From: CAIXSC01 sp046349855 | GTDB lineage: Bacteria; Planctomycetota; Planctomycetia; Pirellulales; Pirellulaceae | Assembly: GCA_046349855.1 (NCBI GenBank) | Contig: JAXMBM010000008.1 | Location: forward strand, 1-64,000 | Reading direction: 5' to 3' | Length of the DNA stretch: 64,000 bases | In this document: positions 32,989-41,900 of the stretch, one piece after another | Position numbering within the stretch: the first letter of the stretch is position 1 | Layout: every line of letters starts with the position of its first letter | Position numbers and translations under genes: made by a program | Notes under the pieces: generated by a model | What the model saw: only the letters and a program-made list of their open reading frames with translations | What the model was told of the DNA's origin: nothing | Databases searched by the model: none

Positions 32989-35490
32989 ATGAGTGCCGAT
33001 GGCGCGGGTTGCGAGTCGGATCTTGTTGGCTGGCTGCGCCGATCCCCTCTGTTCGCTCAGGCGGACGCCGAATCGTTGCGATTGATGTCCGAGTTGCTGA
33101 CGACTCGATCGTATGGTGCCGGCGAGCGGTTATTTGAGCAGGGGGATGTGGGGGATGACGTCTATCTCGTGACCCGTGGCTGGGTGGAGATCTGGATTGA
33201 CCAGACGGGTCGCCGGGTCGCCACGGATCAAGTCACCGTGGGTGGCTGCGTGGGAGAGATGGCGGCGTTGACGGGCCGGCCGCGCAGTGCCACGGTGGTG
33301 GCGGGTGAGCCGGGGGTCGACGTGGTGGTGATACCGGCGCCGCGGTTCCGGGACCTGTTGCTGGTTCAACCGGCGGTAGGGGTCGGGATGCTGGTGATGA
33401 TGAGTGAGCGACTGCGGCAGAGTGATTTGCGGCGACGGACGGCTGAGTTGGTGGCGCAGGCAGACGAACTGGGGCGTTCGCAACAGCAGGCGGAGCAGGC
33501 GTTGCGGTCGCGGACGGACTTCTTTGCGAGCATGAGTCATGAGCTGCGTACACCGTTGCACGGGTTATTGGGGTTGACGGAGGTACTGCTGAATAGCCGG
33601 TTATCGCAGACGCAGCGCGAGTACTTGGAATTGATCCGGGATGCCGGCGAGTCACTGGTGTCGCTGGTGAACGATCTGCTTGATCTGGCGAAATCCGAGG
33701 CTGGTCGTCTGGAATTGGTGCCTGCGTCTTTCGACTTACGTGTCGAGCTTGCGGCGTTGCTGAAGCCGCTGGCTGTTCGCGCGCATCGGAAGGGGATCGA
33801 CATTGGTTTTCGAGTGGACCGAGATGTTCCGCGTGATCTTTGGGGAGATGTAGCGAGGATCCGCCAGATTGTGGTCAATCTGGTGGGAAATGCGATCAAG
33901 TTCACCGAGCGTGGTGAGGTGCGGCTGGAAGTAGGAGCGGTGCGACGGGGTGAGCGGGGAGTGGAATTGAGCTTGAGCGTGAGGGACACGGGGATGGGGA
34001 TTTCGCGCGAGCAGGTGGCGTTGCTCGGACGGCCGTATGTTCAGGGGGATCAGGCGAGAAGCGGCAGTTGGGGAGGAACGGGGTTGGGGCTGGCGCTGGT
34101 CAAGACGCTGGCGGAATTGATGGGGGGGAGCATCGGTATCGCCAGCGAACTGGGGGTGGGCACATGCATTCAAGTGGTCTTGGGGCTCAAGGTGGCTGAT
34201 GAACTCCCGAGTTTTCGGGTGGAAGGACCGAGTTGGCGGGGGCGTCGAGTGCTACTGGTGCATGCGAGCGACTGGCAGTCCCGGTGTGTCCAGGAACTAT
34301 TGGCTGAGTGGGACATGGGGACTGAGGTGGCGGAGGATTGTGCGAGCGCCGAGCGGGTGTTGGAGGGGGGCGGTGAGGGGGAATGGCGAGGTGGTTTTCT
34401 GTTGTTGGACGGTCGGTTGCCGGATGGGTTAGGGTGTTCTGTCCGTTGGGCGCGGAGTCGAGGTGTGTTGCCGGTGTTGTTGTTGAGAACAGACCAGATT
34501 GAACTGGCGGGAGAGTGTGAGCGCTGCGGAGTGCCGTGGTTATTTCAGCCCGTGGGTTCCGGGGAGTTGCGAGAGATACTGGCTCGGGGAGCTGCCGGGA
34601 CTGTCAACGGAGGTGGCGAGGGTGGGTGTCTGGAGACGGAGCGGTGTGGTTCCGAGGCCGATCGGACCGTGAGGGGGCGGGTTCTGTTGGCCGATGACAA
34701 TGCGATCAATCGTCGAGTGGCACAGTCGCTGTTGGCCGCAGAGGGCTGTGAGGTGGTGGTTGTGGAGCATGGTCGAGCGGCACTGGAGGTACTGGCCGAG
34801 CAATCGGTTGATCTGGCGCTCATGGATGTGTTGATGCCGGAGATGGATGGAGTGGAGGTGGCGTTGGCGTGGCGGGCGCGCGAGTTGGCGGTGGGGCGAG
34901 TGGAGCGGCGAGTTCCCATCATTGCTATGACAGCGCATGACTTTCCCGAGGAAGTGCGGCGCTGCCTGTTGGCGGGAATGGATGGGTTTCTCAGGAAACC
35001 GGCAAGTCGCCAACAGTTGCGGGAAGTACTCGACGAGTGGATGAGACGGCGCGATTCCGTCCAAGGAGAACTGGGGTGGGATTTCGAAGGGGGAGGGGAG
35101 TGTGTGGTTAATTGGCCTGCGGCTCTCGTACAGGCTGAGGGCCAACTTTCGTTGTTATTGCGTCGAACGCGCGTTTTATTGGAAGAGTTGCCGCGGATGG
35201 CTGACGAGCTTTCTTCTTCGATTCAGCTGAGGGATCGAGCGGGAGTGCGGCGAGTTGCACACATGTTGGCGGCTACTGTGGCTCAATGTGCTGCCCCGCG
35301 GTTAGAGCGGCAGGTGCGGAGTCTGTCGGCCGCTGCGTGTCGGTGGCCGGACGAATGGCAGGGGGAGGGGGGAATGGCCGAGTTGATGGCTGGGTTCGCG
35401 GCGGAGTTTCGTCGAGTGCTAGCGTCGCTGCGGCTATTCGCGGACGGCCCTCCCCCCGCCCGCCCGGCTCTCAAGCATAGACTGTCTTGA
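32989..35490 (+). CDS. Soluble hybrid histidine kinase: cNMP-binding, HisKA, HATPase, two receivers, HPt
   Basis: 833 residues, no transmembrane helix. Residues about 15-140 form a cyclic-nucleotide-binding-type domain (RLFEQGDVGDDVYLVTRGWV, GEMAALTGRPRSATV). HisKA follows with SMSHELRTPLHG (His184), then the HATPase domain (NLVGNAIKF about 297-305, DTGMGIS about 333-339, GGTGLGLALV about 362-371). Receiver 1 (about 420-535) keeps Asp474 but lacks the usual acidic pair (HASD instead) and the Lys (QPVG instead), so it is degenerate. Receiver 2 (about 563-690) is intact: Asp569/Asp570, Asp613, Lys670. A C-terminal HPt-like helix bundle has His758 (VRRVAHMLAATV). Phosphate can pass His184 to Asp613 to His758. 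Base composition is extremely G-rich. The cognate output regulator is not in this window. Confidence 0.92.
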   Translation: MSADGAGCESDLVGWLRRSPLFAQADAESLRLMSELLTTRSYGAGERLFEQGDVGDDVYLVTRGWVEIWIDQTGRRVATDQVTVGGCVGEMAALTGRPRSATVVAGEPGVDVVVIPAPRFRDLLLVQPAVGVGMLVMMSERLRQSDLRRRTAELVAQADELGRSQQQAEQALRSRTDFFASMSHELRTPLHGLLGLTEVLLNSRLSQTQREYLELIRDAGESLVSLVNDLLDLAKSEAGRLELVPASFDLRVELAALLKPLAVRAHRKGIDIGFRVDRDVPRDLWGDVARIRQIVVNLVGNAIKFTERGEVRLEVGAVRRGERGVELSLSVRDTGMGISREQVALLGRPYVQGDQARSGSWGGTGLGLALVKTLAELMGGSIGIASELGVGTCIQVVLGLKVADELPSFRVEGPSWRGRRVLLVHASDWQSRCVQELLAEWDMGTEVAEDCASAERVLEGGGEGEWRGGFLLLDGRLPDGLGCSVRWARSRGVLPVLLLRTDQIELAGECERCGVPWLFQPVGSGELREILARGAAGTVNGGGEGGCLETERCGSEADRTVRGRVLLADDNAINRRVAQSLLAAEGCEVVVVEHGRAALEVLAEQSVDLALMDVLMPEMDGVEVALAWRARELAVGRVERRVPIIAMTAHDFPEEVRRCLLAGMDGFLRKPASRQQLREVLDEWMRRRDSVQGELGWDFEGGGECVVNWPAALVQAEGQLSLLLRRTRVLLEELPRMADELSSSIQLRDRAGVRRVAHMLAATVAQCAAPRLERQVRSLSAAACRWPDEWQGEGGMAELMAGFAAEFRRVLASLRLFADGPPPARPALKHRLS

Positions 35491-35511
35491 TTTCCTGGTC
35501 CTAGACTGTCT
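35478..35511 (+). repeat. Two direct copies of a 10-base repeat
   Basis: TAGACTGTCT occurs at 35478-35487 and 35502-35511. The first copy ends directly before the stop codon of the hybrid kinase. Role unknown; it could be chance, a protein-binding site or a trace of insertion. Confidence 0.45.
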
Positions 35512-35866
35512 ACGGCTGAGCGGCTTGGCGCATAAATGCATGGTCTGGAGCGTAGGCGAAGAATGGGAAAGATGGAGATCTTTGATCTCGGCCGCTTCTC
35601 CTGCTCGCACACGGCAGAATCTCTCCAACCCCGACGTCGCTCGCCAAATCCGAGCCGCTCGGCGCGCACCCCAAACCCTGAGCCCCCCCTGTCGGCGCTC
35701 CAAGACAGACTGGCTTCCTCAGGGAATCGCTTGAACGGGTGGTGTTCTTAAGATGAATGGGGAGGTCCGAGGCCGGTACCGCAGCCTTTCGGCCACCAGT
35801 AACTCAGCGGATGCGCTCAGCATCCCACCCGTTTCCTGCCCTTCCCCACCCGTCTCCCCACTCGAT
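35491..35866. other. Intergenic region at a base-composition switch
   Basis: 376 bases between the kinase stop and the end of the transposase relic. It has no plausible gene. It holds the second TAGACTGTCT copy and a small perfect hairpin, GAGATC-TTT-GATCTC at 35575-35589, too weak to be called a terminator. The + strand changes here from strongly G-rich to strongly C-rich. A GGCGCATAA at about 35527 resembles half of a dif site, but the other half does not match. Confidence 0.5.
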
Positions 35867-36896
35867 TCAGGGGCGATCCTGTCGTCGCTCCGACGCCCGA
35901 CGTGCCTCGCGCCGCAACGCCTCGGCCTTCTCCGCGATCCGTGCAAATCGCTTCGCCGCCCGCTTCGACGCCTCCGCCCAACGCTCCCGGTCCAATCCCA
36001 GCCGCTCCAAAATCGGTGGCAGCTCCGCCGGAATCACTCCCCGCTTCCCCGCCACCTCCTGCCGACCACACTCGTCCAGCAACTCCAGGTACGGGTCCAG
36101 CCGGATCGTCAAAAATCCCTTGTTCGACGCCCGACGACCCGCTCCCACCCCGTCGTAGTCATCCCCCTCGACCCACAGCGGTGCCATCCAGCCCGAGCAC
36201 CGACGCGTCAGCTGCTCCTTCAGGTTGAACTCCGGACCCGCCGCCGCTCGCAACGCCTGCTCCTCCTGCCGATCCTCGATCCGATCGCAGGCCGCCGTGT
36301 ACCGCGAGTCCTCCGGCGTCAACGCCAGCCCCGCGCGCACCGGATTCAGGTTCACGTACAGACTCGCCAACAACGCCTCTTCGTTGTTCCTCAGCCGCAC
36401 ACTCCCAAATCGCTCGCCGAAAAAATGCCCCGACACGTCGTCTTCCGCATTCGCCGCCCGGGCCAGCGGTTCGTTGAGCATCAACATGAACCAGCTGATG
36501 TTGCTCAGCCGCCGACGCAGCTCAGCCATCCGCTTCTTGTCCCGCAGCAACGCCTGCACACGCTTCTTCGCCGGCTCCCGCAGCAACTCGAGCGACCGCC
36601 GAGACAGCCGCAGCCACCGCCGGGCCACCTCTTCGTTCGACCAGCCATGCACTACCTCCGGCCGATTGCAGGATCACGTGCAGGTGATTGTCCATCACCG
36701 TATGGTCGCAGACGTCCACAGAGAAAATGCTGGCCAGCGCCTCCAGCCGCTGCCGCACCCAATCCTGGCGGTGGCTGATATCCAGCCCCCCCAGCTCCGT
36801 GCCCAACAGAAAGCTCCGCCGCACGCAGCGGCTGAAGCAGTGATACAAACCGACCGTCGAATGATCGATCAGGTCCCGTCGACGATTCCAGGGCAT
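35867..36896 (-). pseudogene. Frameshifted REP-type/IS200-like (Y1) transposase relic
   Basis: Translation from the ATG at 36894-36896 gives RRRDLIDHSTVGLYHCFSRC and VCDHTVMDNHLHVIL, the N-terminus and HUH-type His-x-His motif (HLHV) of the transposases of this family in planctomycetes. Near 36667-36672 the frame is lost; two missing bases would restore it, since the next frame reads NRPEVVHGWSNEEVARRW as expected. The C-terminal part continues to 35867 with WFMLMLNEPLARAANAEDDV, GERFGSVRLRNNEEAL and YVNLNPVRAGL. Both halves otherwise look well preserved, so inactivation is probably recent. No terminal repeats were recognised at the ends. Confidence 0.85.
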
Positions 36897-37205
36897 CGTA
36901 CGCCCCTTTCTCTTACCAGGGCGCCCCACAGCGAGATTCTTGCAGTCCCCACCAGTGTTTGACAAGTCTCGCAACTTATCCACTCGGAAAAATCCTGGTC
37001 TGGAAGTTGGCGAACAGTTCGGAATCGCTCGGAGTCATGCCAATGGGCTCGCCACGAATCGCCCAATTCCGGAGGGATCGAAAAACTGACCTTGCCAGCC
37101 TCGCGTCGCCTCGCTACAAGTCGCCCCGCTCATCTTTTCACCGGTTCCGTGGGGGCAAGGAAGCCCTGTCCGCGGAACAAAGGCCTTTCGAGCGAGGAGC
37201 ATACC
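36897..37205. other. Divergent intergenic region upstream of the BBP7 gene
   Basis: 309 bases between the transposase relic and the BBP7 start. A TTGACA is present at 36959-36964 but has no good -10 partner at 16-18 bases. No operator, repeat or RNA structure was recognised. The frame of the BBP7 gene stays open upstream to 37092 without similarity to a signal peptide. Confidence 0.4.
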
Positions 37206-38834
37206 GTGGCGCGCTGGTCGTGCAAGGAATCACTCTGCATCATCCGATGGCTCGCAACTCTTGTTCTGGTACAAGGGATCGTGCCAGCCGGAGCTCAGGA
37301 ACCTGTCCTGCGGCCAGGCGATCGCTCCGTTGTCCGGACGCGTCCCGAATCGTCCGCCACAACTCAGCCTCGCACCTCGGCGCCGCGAACGACCACCACG
37401 AGTCCAGCGCCGACCAATTCGGCTCGCAGCGGCGCTGCAACAGCCACTCGGGTCTATCGCACTCAAGATGCGCCTCCCGCCGCGCGCAATGTTCCGGCCA
37501 AGGAGAGTGAACTTCCTGCCGGCAAGACTCCCGAAGAACTCGGACCCGAGGTCGTCGACGGTCCTCCCGTTCCGGAGGGTTATGTCCTCGACCTGGATGG
37601 CGATTATGCCGGCCCGGAATCTATCGAAGGTCCGCAGGAAGGGCATGTCTGTGACGCCTGCGGTGGTATGGGATGTGGCCAATGCTGGTTCGGCGGTTAT
37701 GGCTGGGCCGGTGGACTCTATGTCCGCGCCGAATATCTTCGCTGGCAGACATCGGGTATGTACGTTCCAGCGCTGGTCACTACCAGCGTCGCCGTTCCCG
37801 GTCAAACATTTCCTCCCCCAGTCCGCAACGCGGGCGTCCTCGGTGTTCCAGGCACAGTGGTACTCTACGGGGACGACACCATCCTGGATAACACTCGGTC
37901 CGGCGCTCGGATCATCTTCGGGCTGCCACTTGACTATGAACAGCGCCTGCAGTTGGAAGGTGAATACTTCGGTTTGGAAGAAGCCGCGGAGAATTTCACA
38001 GCTAGCTCGAGTGGCACTCCCATTCTCGCTCGCCCCTTCTTCAACCTCATGACCTCGCCGCAGAATATCGCGGCCGAGAGCTCGGAGCTCGTCGCCTACC
38101 CGAATGTGATTCGCGGCACCGTCAACGTCGATGCCAGTTCCACCTTTGAAGGCGCCGCAGCTCGCCTCCGCTACCTCCTCTGCTGCTCGGAAGGCTGCGT
38201 GCCTTCCGTCTTGCGCCGTCGCGGTGATGTACCAGGTGGTTACCGCATGGAACTCACGGGCGGCTATCGCTTCGTCGGTCTCGACGACACGTTGACCATC
38301 CAGGAAAACCTGGCCACCATTCCGGCACCAGGCACGTTCAATCTGCAGGATTCGTTCCAGACCAACAACGAATTCCATGGCGTGGAACTCGGAATGCTCA
38401 TTCAGACCCGCCGCGGGCGCTGGACGATGGACTGGGTCTCGCGCATTGCCCTCGGCAACACCAACGCCACCTCCATCATCAGTGGCAGCACCGTGATCGA
38501 CGACGGTACTCAGCCGGTGACCTACCAGGGTGGTCTCCTCGCTCAGACCACCAATATCGGAACCTATAACACCAGCGACTTTGCCGTTGTGCCCGAACTG
38601 GGGATCAACCTGGGGTTCGACATCACTCCGCGCTTTCGCCTCCTGCTCGGCTACACGATGATCTACTGGAGTCGCGTGTTGCGAGCCGGCGATCAGATTG
38701 ACCGCGAAATCAATCCCAATCTGATTCCCCCAGCCAACAACCCACTCGTTGGCCCCCTACGCCCCGCTCAGTCGTTCGTCTGGAGCGATTACTGGGCTCA
38801 GGGACTCAGCGTCGGAATCGAGGGACAATGGTAG
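37206..38834 (+). CDS. BBP7-family outer-membrane beta-barrel protein
   Basis: 542 residues from the GTG at 37206, preceded by GAGGAG and giving the signal peptide CIIRWLATLVLVQGIVPAGA. A Thr/Pro-rich linker is followed by a Cys-rich patch (GHVCDACGGMGCGQCWFGGY). The barrel starts GGLYVRAEYLRWQTSGMYVP, a hallmark of BBP7 proteins. Alternating beta strands follow: GARIIFGLPLDYEQRLQLEG, YRMELTGGYRFVGLDD, VELGMLIQTRRGRWTMDWVS and FRLLLGYTMIYWSRVLRAGD, ending with DYWAQGLSVGIEGQW, a Trp-ended last strand. The family is nearly confined to planctomycetes and is taken to be porin-like. Its neighbour downstream is a surface protein with DUF11 repeats. Confidence 0.93.
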   Translation: MARWSCKESLCIIRWLATLVLVQGIVPAGAQEPVLRPGDRSVVRTRPESSATTQPRTSAPRTTTTSPAPTNSARSGAATATRVYRTQDAPPAARNVPAKESELPAGKTPEELGPEVVDGPPVPEGYVLDLDGDYAGPESIEGPQEGHVCDACGGMGCGQCWFGGYGWAGGLYVRAEYLRWQTSGMYVPALVTTSVAVPGQTFPPPVRNAGVLGVPGTVVLYGDDTILDNTRSGARIIFGLPLDYEQRLQLEGEYFGLEEAAENFTASSSGTPILARPFFNLMTSPQNIAAESSELVAYPNVIRGTVNVDASSTFEGAAARLRYLLCCSEGCVPSVLRRRGDVPGGYRMELTGGYRFVGLDDTLTIQENLATIPAPGTFNLQDSFQTNNEFHGVELGMLIQTRRGRWTMDWVSRIALGNTNATSIISGSTVIDDGTQPVTYQGGLLAQTTNIGTYNTSDFAVVPELGINLGFDITPRFRLLLGYTMIYWSRVLRAGDQIDREINPNLIPPANNPLVGPLRPAQSFVWSDYWAQGLSVGIEGQW

Positions 38835-38923
38835 ATTCTTCCCGGTAGACTCACCCGGACCGTTAAAGTCGCGCTGACCTGTGTCTCTTGCGCCGCCGCT
38901 AGTGGCGCAAAATGGGGAAGAAT
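38835..38923. repeat. Nested inverted repeats between the BBP7 and DUF11 genes
   Basis: ATTCTTCCC at 38835-38843 is the reverse complement of GGGAAGAAT at 38915-38923. Inside it, TTGCGCC at 38888-38894 pairs with GGCGCAA at 38904-38910 around a 9-base loop. The left arm begins at the BBP7 stop; the right arm is about 57 bases before the DUF11 start. The inner hairpin could end BBP7 transcription, or the whole could be a leader structure. No T-run follows. Confidence 0.4.
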
Positions 38924-38980
38924 TCGTTCCCTCTCGTCCGATATCTCCTTTGAGATTCGGACCAGGGAGGAGAACCGAGA

Positions 38981-41900
38981 ATGGCCCCGCGAAATTCGTC
39001 GACCCAGCGTTCCAAGGTTTGGCAGTGGCTGGAGGGGCTTGTTCGCGGGCGGCGCAGCGATCGTTCGCGCTCCTCAATGCGACGACGGCTCCGCATCGAA
39101 CCTCTGGAAACGCGGGCACTTCTGGCCAACGACCTCGCAACTATTTCCGGACGCGTCTTCAAGGACGTCACCGGCAATGGATTCACCGCTGGCGAGCAAA
39201 TCGCAGGGGCGACCCTGAATTTGTTTGTCGACGACGGTGACGGGGTATTCGAACCAGGCACCCAGGACTTGGCCCCCGTCCTGCCCATTCCCTCGACCGC
39301 CACCTCCAACGCTCAGGGATTGTATAGCTTCGGCAACATCACCGCCGCGAGCTACTGGGTCCAGCAACCGGCTCAAACCGTCGGTGCCGTCTCGCTCGCC
39401 GAAACACATTTCCTCGTGGTCGCCACCGCCGCCGACGTGGACGGAACCCTCGGCCGACCCATCGACAACTTTCTCTCGCCAGGCCCCAGCATTACTGCCA
39501 CTCAGGGCGTGCCCGATGCAGCCGTGCAATCGTCGCTCCCACCGGCGGAAACGATCGGCGGGGAACGCGATCTCCAAGCCCAGATGACCAGTGGCGGGGT
39601 CACGGATAACGTCAAATTCAACGCGGCCGGCAACCTGCTCAACCTCGACCCCACCGTCAACGCCAACGGGCTCTACATCGCCACCTGGGACGGACCCGAC
39701 GCGAATCCCACTTCGCTGAACGCGACGGGCCTGGGAGGTGTCGATCTGACCGAAGGGGGAATCAACTCGGGCATCTTGATGCGCGTGCAGGTCGACAAAG
39801 CCAACTCCGTCATCAAGTTCCGCGTCTTTACCAACGCCGGCAACGTGTCCGAACAGACCATTTCCAACATCGCTCCGAACATTCTTCAGGACGTTTACTT
39901 CCCGTTCACCGGCTTTGCACCCTCCGTCGGTACGGGTGCGAACTTCGCCAGTGTCGGGGCCGTGCAGCTGGAAGTGCAGTCCAACGTGACCGGCATGGAT
40001 GGACTCGTATCATTGGTCGGTCTTGTGGGCCCGACCCTCCTGGTACAGAACTTCGCCAACTATACGCCCGCTGACCTGGCCGTCACCAAGCAGGTCAACA
40101 ATCCGACTCCCAACGTGGGACAGCAAATCCAGTACACCGTCACATTGACGAACAATGGTCCCAGTCAAGCCACCAACGTCGTGGTCACCGACAATCTGCC
40201 GGCGGGGGTGAGTTTTGTTTCCGCCACTCCGTCGCAGGGCACGTACAACTCCCAGACCGGCCTGTGGAGCGTCGGCACGGTCAACGTCCAGGCCTCGGCC
40301 ACATTGACCATCGTGGCCACGGTCACGCAATCCGGCGTCCGTATCAATACGGCCACGGTCACCTCGGCAGATCAAAACGACGAAAACCCCGCCAACAATT
40401 CAGGGACCGCTCAGATCGCCACACCGCAGGTCGATCTGGCCGTGCAGAAATCGGTCAACGACAGCACTCCCGACAAGAATCAGAACGTAACCTTTACCGT
40501 CACGGTGCAGAACAATGGTCCCGACACGGCCACCGGCGTGACGATCGAGGACATCCTGCCGTCCGGACTGACCTTCGTGAGCGCCACTCCTTCCGTGGGA
40601 ACGTTCAGCAACGGCACGGGCATCTGGAATGTGGGCACGTTGAACAATCAAGCCAGCGCCACATTGTCCATTGTGGCGACCGTCACCGGCCTGGGAACGA
40701 ACAACACGATCACGAACACGGCCAGCGTGAAGACCGTCGATCAGGGTGATACCAATCCCGCCAACAACCAGGATTCGGAAGTTCTCACGCCCAACCGTGT
40801 CGACATCGCGGTGCTCAAGACCGTCAACGACAACACGCCCGACAAGAACCAGAATGTGACCTTCACGGTTACCGCGACCAACAATGGCCCAGCGGCCGCC
40901 ACGGGCGTCACGCTCACCGATCTGCTCCCCGCCGGTCTCACCTTCGTCAGTGCCACGCCGTCCGGCTCGACCACCTTCAACTCGGCCACCGGACTGTGGA
41001 CCATCGGAGCGCTGGGCAACACGGCCGGAAACAATTCGGCCACACTGACGATCGTGGCGACCGTCGTCGCGTCCAATACGATCACGAACACGGCGTCGCT
41101 CTCGGCCGTCAATCAGTTCGATACGAATTCACAGAATGACTCGGACAGCGAAACACTCACTCCCAATCAGCTCGACCTGGCTGTCCTCAAGACGGTAGAC
41201 GACAACACGCCGGACAAGAATCAAAACGTCACGTTCACCGTCACGGTCACCAACAACGGACCGACGGCTGCCAGTGGAGTGCAGATCACCGACCAGATTC
41301 CCTCCGGGCTGACCTTCGTCAGTGCCACCCCGTCCGTGGGCACCTACAGCAGCGCTACCGGACTGTGGACGCTGGGCGCTCTGAGCAACACGGCAGGTCA
41401 GAATACGGCCACGCTGCAGATTGTCGCCACGGTCACCGGGACGACGGCCATCACCAATACGGCCTCCCTGACGGCCATCGATCAGTTCGACACCAACACG
41501 GCCAACAATCAGGACAGCGAAACGGTCACTCCCAACGTCCTGGATCTGGCGGTCGCCAAAACGGTAGACGACAACACGCCGGACAAGAATCAAAACGTCA
41601 CGTTCACCGTCACCGTCACGAACAACGGCCCCTCCACCGCAACGGGCGTGCAGATCACCGATCAGCTCCCCTCGGGACTCACCTTTGTCAGCGCCACTCC
41701 CTCGGTCGGATCGTACAGCAGTGCGACCGGGGTCTGGACTCTGGGGGCGTTGAACAGCACGGCCGGCCAGAATACGGCGACGCTGCAACTGGTTGCCACC
41801 GTCACTGCCGCCTCGACAATCACCAACACGGCGACACTTTCGGCCGTCAATCAGACCGACACCAACACGGCAAACAATCAGGCGTCGGCGGTCGTCACTC

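Noticed and set aside
35520..35550. dif site at the composition switch
   Set aside because: Only one arm (GGCGCATAA) is similar to dif; the other arm and centre do not match, so it is not listed as a feature.
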